Source of the DNA: a virus
Reading direction: 5' to 3' (one strand)
Virus record (IMG/VR): IMGVR_UViG_3300030012_003327
Location: 1-35,984 of that record
DNA: 35,984 nt
The notes below the pieces were generated by a model. That model saw only the letters and a list, made by a program, of their open reading frames with translations. It made no database searches and was not told where the DNA came from. Below, in pieces: positions 32,272-35,984 of the stretch. Position numbers and translations under genes: made by a program. Every line of letters starts with the position of its first letter. Position 1 is the first letter of the stretch.

Positions 32272-34104
32272 TTAGTTATAAGCTACACTTCCAGCAGTTG
32301 ATCCTTTGATTGAAGTAATTAAAACTTCTATATCGTTTGAAGGAGCAGCCGCAAAGCTCACTTTAATTTTACTTGTTGATGCGGAATCAGATTTATCTGT
32401 TCTAGCTACATCAGCATATACTTGCTCTTTTGAACTAGAATCAAATAATTGAACAATTACATCTTCAGTACCTAACGAATGAGTAATCTCAGCATATAGG
32501 TTAGATGTAAAGTTTGAATCGGAAACATCAATTGTAGCATGTACAGATTTAGCAGCTAAACTATCAGGGCTAACAGCTTTTGTATTGTTAGTTCCTGTTT
32601 GTACTTCAGCAGCTGAAGCTATAGATAATTGAGTGTTTGTGTCAGTTGCAGCGATTGTAAGCGTATCACCTGACATTGAAGTTGTAACATTTGAACCACC
32701 AGCAATTGTAAGTGTGTCACCTGGAGTTATACCAGTTGAACCTGAATCACCTGCTACAGTTGTATCAGATACTACAAAATCTAAATTGTTATTACTAGAG
32801 TCATAAGAAACACTAATACCAGTTTCAGTACCATCAAGCATTGCACCAACATGATCCTCAACAACTACTTGTAAAGTAGATCCATTAACTGTTATTGCGT
32901 CAGCTTCTAAAGTACCATCAATATCTACATCACCTGATATATCTAATTCAGTACCTGTAAACTTAGCAGCTTTAATATCTTCAAATGAAGATCCTAATTT
33001 AAAGTCAAACGCATTTGTTGAAGCGTTATAAGTAAATGTAGCATCATCACCAGAACCACCTTCAAGTGTAATACCAGCACCATCAATAACTGCTGATGTA
33101 CTGTTGCCACTATCAAGTACTATATTATGATCATTAAGATTTACTGTAGTTGAGTTAACTGTTGTAGTAGTACCTGAAACTTGTAAGTTACCAGTTATTA
33201 CTATTGTATCGCCACTATCAGTACCAATTGTAATGTTTTCATTTGAAGCACCACCAGAAGATTCTAAAGCAGCAAGAGCAGTTAATAAGTTTGCATTGTT
33301 AACATTATTATCTGTATTAGTAGTAAATGTTAAATTAGATTGTAAATATGATTGAAGAACACTAACATCCATTCTTTTAACAGTACCAGCATCGCTAATT
33401 GCAAATTCATCTGTACTTGCTAAACCTGAAGTTAAAGCGTCTTGACCAGAAATAATATCATCGCTTAACATTGCATGATGAACAGTTCCTGCACCAATTG
33501 TTGTAGCTATAGATACATTACCTTTAGCTGTTTGTGTTGCTGAACCAGTTACATCACCTGTTAAAGCGAAATCAGAATCTGCTATAACAAAGTCTAAGGT
33601 GCCGTCAGAATCTTCATAAGTTACTGTAATACCTGTTTCAGTATTACCAGTTACCATTCCTCCTACAAAATCTTCAACTTCTTCTTCAGTTAAATTTGTA
33701 TCAGATGTAAACGTTAAGTTACTCTGCATATATGATTGTAATGCAGATACAGTTGTTAATTGTTCTGTTGATCCGTCAGAATCTAAAGTAAGAAAAGAAT
33801 CTCCACTTGCAGGTGTTACTGCTGAAAATTCTGATAAATCAATTGCTAAAGAAACTGTTCCTGATGTTCCACCACCGGATAAACCAACTCCAGCTGTTAC
33901 GCCTTCGATGTCTCCAGTTGCTTCTGATGTCCCAAGTGTTTGCCAACTGGAACCGTTATAAAATTTTACTTTATCTACGCCTGTGTCGTAAATAATTTTT
34001 CCTTCCACATTAGACGCAGAAGCTTCTGTTGTTTTGTGGAGTAAAGCATTTCGCAGCTCTCCTGAACTTCTTAGATCTAAGTGATTTAAAATAGGTATTG
34101 CCAT
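32272..34104 (-). CDS. Tail fibre protein
   Basis: 610 aa. The N-terminal part (MAIPILNHLDLRSSGELRNA, with KVKFYNGSSWQTLGTSEATG at about 49-68) is the type seen in tail fibres of marine myo- and podoviruses. The rest is Gly/Ser/Thr/Asp-rich beta repeat. The segments VEDFVGGMVTGNTETGITV and VEDHVGAMLDGTETGISV are two copies of one repeat, and QSYMQSNLTFTSD and QSYLQSNLTFTTN of another. The C-terminus (EITHSLGTEDVIVQLFD) looks like a receptor-binding tip domain. It follows the 112-aa gene by seven bases. Function: adhesion to the host. It is a different, ordinary type of fibre from the Thr/Ser decapeptide proteins. Confidence 0.85.
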   Translation of the reverse strand: MAIPILNHLDLRSSGELRNALLHKTTEASASNVEGKIIYDTGVDKVKFYNGSSWQTLGTSEATGDIEGVTAGVGLSGGGTSGTVSLAIDLSEFSAVTPASGDSFLTLDSDGSTEQLTTVSALQSYMQSNLTFTSDTNLTEEEVEDFVGGMVTGNTETGITVTYEDSDGTLDFVIADSDFALTGDVTGSATQTAKGNVSIATTIGAGTVHHAMLSDDIISGQDALTSGLASTDEFAISDAGTVKRMDVSVLQSYLQSNLTFTTNTDNNVNNANLLTALAALESSGGASNENITIGTDSGDTIVITGNLQVSGTTTTVNSTTVNLNDHNIVLDSGNSTSAVIDGAGITLEGGSGDDATFTYNASTNAFDFKLGSSFEDIKAAKFTGTELDISGDVDIDGTLEADAITVNGSTLQVVVEDHVGAMLDGTETGISVSYDSSNNNLDFVVSDTTVAGDSGSTGITPGDTLTIAGGSNVTTSMSGDTLTIAATDTNTQLSIASAAEVQTGTNNTKAVSPDSLAAKSVHATIDVSDSNFTSNLYAEITHSLGTEDVIVQLFDSSSKEQVYADVARTDKSDSASTSKIKVSFAAAPSNDIEVLITSIKGSTAGSVAYN

Positions 34105-34111
34105 TTTTTTT

Positions 34112-34450
34112 TTAGTTTAAGTATGCGTAACCGCTTTCGGCAGCCGCGAGAGTTATTGTTAAATTATTTGCGTCGGTATATGTTACTCCACCAAGTGCGC
34201 CGACATTAGTATAAACATTATCACTGCTTGAAAATTTTATACTAACACTAGGGAATTTATTTAAGTTATGTGCGATCGTCCAAGTTGTAGATGCGTTAGT
34301 TTGATTATGAGTAAAGTGGTCTTTTGATTTTACATAAGAAGCCACATCAATCATTTTAAAGTTTCTAGTTTCACCTGACGTATCAGTTCCTAATAATTTA
34401 TCATTATCGCTTATATTATCATCGTTAGTATACGTGGTTAATCTAGCCAT
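34112..34450 (-). CDS. Small tail protein with a fibre-tip-like C-terminal domain
   Basis: 112 aa: MARLTTYTNDDNISDNDKLL, then GTDTSGETRNFKMIDVASYV. The C-terminal half has FTHNQTNASTTWTIAHNLNK then FPSVSIKFSSSDNVYTNVGA, ending in GYAYLN. The 'TWTIAHNLNKFPSVSI' segment matches in kind the tip region of the 610-aa fibre (EITHSLGTEDVIVQ), suggesting the same small domain in two proteins. The N-terminus lacks a signal peptide. It sits six bases after the holin-like gene and seven before the fibre gene. It is probably an accessory fibre or an attachment protein. Confidence 0.7.
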   Translation of the reverse strand: MARLTTYTNDDNISDNDKLLGTDTSGETRNFKMIDVASYVKSKDHFTHNQTNASTTWTIAHNLNKFPSVSIKFSSSDNVYTNVGALGGVTYTDANNLTITLAAAESGYAYLN

Positions 34451-34456
34451 TTAGTT

Positions 34457-34918
34457 TTATTTTTTAAATATACTTGTAACCTTTTCTCCACTACGCCCAC
34501 CGAAGTACGCGAGGACAACAGCCATCATAACTTTTTCAAATGTATCGTTCCATACTTCATTTATATGGAAAGGTACTGAGTCAACGCTGTCAAGTATACC
34601 AGCAAAAGAAAATACTACAATACACCATACTAAAACTAGAGGACGTACATTCTTCGAAAGCCAGGAATCAGATTGAGAATCCGCCATCCACCTAGACGTT
34701 ATTGCTTCCATTTCTTTATTTTGCTGTTCGTATATAAGTTGTTGTAATTTTATTTTATCATCGCTACTAGCGTCTGATTTGCCAATTGCGGCTATAGCTT
34801 CTGCAGGTGACGTTACTCCTTTAAGCACGTTTCCCAATGCTGGGTTTGCTATTGAAGCTGCACCAAACAAAAGTTTACCTACGGTAGTTTCCGCAAACTT
34901 TTTCTTTGGTTTTGACAT
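34457..34918 (-). CDS. Holin-like membrane protein (GTA-type 3TM holin family)
   Basis: 153 aa. A polar, basic N-terminus (MSKPKKKFAETTVGKLLFGA) with an amphipathic, Ala-rich region is followed by a soluble part. Then comes SWLSKNVRPLVLVWCIVVFS at about 104-123 (a membrane segment preceded by the W-L-x-K-x-x-R-P pattern of this family) and another hydrophobic stretch, VMMAVVLAYFGGRSGEK, near 130-146. These features are as I know them in the 'holin of 3TMs for gene transfer release' group. It would make the inner-membrane lesion that ends infection. It starts on the last base of the preceding gene. No endolysin gene is seen beside it, so lysis genes must lie elsewhere. Confidence 0.75.
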   Translation of the reverse strand: MSKPKKKFAETTVGKLLFGAASIANPALGNVLKGVTSPAEAIAAIGKSDASSDDKIKLQQLIYEQQNKEMEAITSRWMADSQSDSWLSKNVRPLVLVWCIVVFSFAGILDSVDSVPFHINEVWNDTFEKVMMAVVLAYFGGRSGEKVTSIFKK

Positions 34919-35984
34919 TATTTTTTTCTATTATAATATTTAAGTGCTTTATCAGGTATTCTCATTTGTATATCACTAATCTTAGGTACTTGACCAAGTG
35001 AACCAGTACTTTTATAACCTAATGTTTTTAATTTACCATGTTTTTTGTTATATCTTTCCTGCTGCTTTTTAGTCAGGGACTTGCCGTGAGGCGGTCTATT
35101 AGTAATAGATTGGCCACCAAAAGCGCTTTGTGTATCTGCTTTATCAAATAATACGTTTCCTCCTTCGCCTTTTGCCTTACTCATACTATATCTACCCGCT
35201 CTATCTCCAGCTCTAGCAGCAAACTCCAAATCCTTTTGAGTTACTTTTCTACGTTTTTGTACATTTTTAATATAATTCTGAGCAGATGTAATACTATCTT
35301 TTTGAGCTCTATCCATTGCTGCACCTCTTTCAGCTTGTACTTTTGATTTTCTATTTGATTTAAACTCTGTACCTTCTTTTAGTATATCTTTTTGAGTTTG
35401 TGTACCAAGAGTTTTGGTTTTTGTCTCAACATTTGTTTTTACACTACCTCCAGAAGATTTAGATATGTTTTTATTAAATTCTGCAGCGTCAGCATCTTTC
35501 TTTTTAAGTTCTGCAACTTTTTTATTTGCTGCTGCTGTTTGAGCTGCTGTAGGTTTAAAGTCAGGGCCTAAATCTTTTAATCCACTTTGGTAGTTAGATA
35601 AATTACTTGTACTTTTCTTTTGCATATTGCTACCAGAACCAGTTGCGCCTGTTCTTGAAGTAGTTGTATTTGTTTGTGTATAACTATGTAATTTATCTTT
35701 AGGGTCAGCTGGATGACCTGGCTCGTGTGCAAATAATGGTGACATTCGCATTACTTTTTCAGAGTACATAGAAAATGTGCTATCAGAATTGTTCATAGAT
35801 TTGCTACCCATTTGCATTTTAAATACTCTGTTAGCTACGTCTTGTGGCATACCACCTTTAATAGCTTTAGCTTTAGCAGCCGCCTTTTTTTCTGGTGATG
35901 CTTTCATTAAAACTCTATTACCTTTATAAGTTATTGAGTTTTTTCTATCACCTTTTTTACCTTTCCCACCAAACTTTTCTTTTT
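34918..35984 (-). CDS. Lys/Ser/Thr-rich protein, start probably beyond window edge
   Basis: The frame stays open from 34920 to the right edge. The first ATG inside is at 35907 (329 aa: MKASPEKKAAAKAKAIKGGM), but 25 upstream codons continue in frame without a stop and have the same basic character (KEKFGGKGKKGDRKNS). So the ATG may be internal and the gene partial. The product is Lys/Arg/Ser/Ala-rich, mostly disordered in appearance. A short LFAHEPGHPADPKDKLHSYT segment contains a His-Glu-Pro-Gly-His run that is not a zinc motif I can place. The end is highly basic (KALKYYNRKK). No family recognised. Being next to the holin-like gene it might belong to the lysis or late virion region. Confidence 0.6.
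   Translation of the reverse strand, partial: KEKFGGKGKKGDRKNSITYKGNRVLMKASPEKKAAAKAKAIKGGMPQDVANRVFKMQMGSKSMNNSDSTFSMYSEKVMRMSPLFAHEPGHPADPKDKLHSYTQTNTTTSRTGATGSGSNMQKKSTSNLSNYQSGLKDLGPDFKPTAAQTAAANKKVAELKKKDADAAEFNKNISKSSGGSVKTNVETKTKTLGTQTQKDILKEGTEFKSNRKSKVQAERGAAMDRAQKDSITSAQNYIKNVQKRRKVTQKDLEFAARAGDRAGRYSMSKAKGEGGNVLFDKADTQSAFGGQSITNRPPHGKSLTKKQQERYNKKHGKLKTLGYKSTGSLGQVPKISDIQMRIPDKALKYYNRKK

Noticed and set aside
1-35984. tRNA genes, attachment sites, integrase or insertion sequences
   Set aside because: None was noticed in the gaps. All gaps are under about 75 bases, and no recombinase or transposase motifs were seen in the predicted proteins.

Overview
The window is a contiguous piece of a tailed-phage genome: its virion-morphogenesis half, with every supported gene on the minus strand and intergenic gaps of at most a few tens of bases. 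The DNA is strongly AT-rich. Start codons are preceded by A/T-rich leaders without Shine-Dalgarno sequences. Two exported proteins carry signal peptides ending in NAQ or YSQ. These three traits point to a Bacteroidota host, most plausibly a marine flavobacterium. The head and connector genes resemble those of uncultured marine and crAss-like podoviruses (a recalled resemblance, not a search). No tail sheath, tail tube or tape-measure gene is seen. Instead there are two connector-sized proteins, a 1513-aa nozzle-like protein and three consecutive internal-virion-type proteins, so a short-tailed (podovirus) particle is inferred.

In transcription order (right to left): (1) 35984-34457, a basic protein open to the window edge and a holin-like membrane protein. 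(2) 34450-27745, the adhesion region: a small fibre-tip-like protein, a 610-aa fibre, a hairpin, a small fibre-domain protein, then two extraordinary Thr/Ser-rich repeat fibres (662 and 509 aa) with a methyltransferase-fold gene between them. The first of these fibres ends in a Peptidase_S74 intramolecular chaperone. (3) 27692-25493, a predicted GT-B-type glycosyltransferase, two small unknown proteins, a double GroES-like protein and a candidate small terminase. (4) 25493-18122, large terminase, portal, scaffold and major capsid protein, ending in a UUCG hairpin. (5) 18049-2470, an unknown conserved protein, two connector proteins, the nozzle-like protein and three internal virion/ejection proteins, the last being a 2128-aa giant with an HExxH metallopeptidase motif. 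(6) 2463-1, a cassette of very small basic proteins, a short membrane/coiled-coil protein present in two copies (one cut by the left edge), a thioredoxin-fold protein lacking CXXC, and a phage-encoded outer-membrane beta-barrel-like protein.

The most unusual feature is the fibre cassette at 26.8-31.8 kb. Two proteins are built almost wholly from a decapeptide of the type S-T-T-T-T-F-N-T-S-K, with 6-residue variations. They share a 24-residue block that is identical in protein but differs at 16 of 72 nucleotides, all synonymous, so the repeat is held by selection on the protein. With a methyltransferase-fold gene between them and a glycosyltransferase-like gene directly after them, a self-modified, mucin-like phage adhesin is a testable hypothesis. 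The sequence itself shows only the repeats, the neighbours and the S74 domain. I noticed no tRNA, CRISPR array, integrase, insertion sequence or reverse transcriptase, and no stretch of 300 bases is without a gene.
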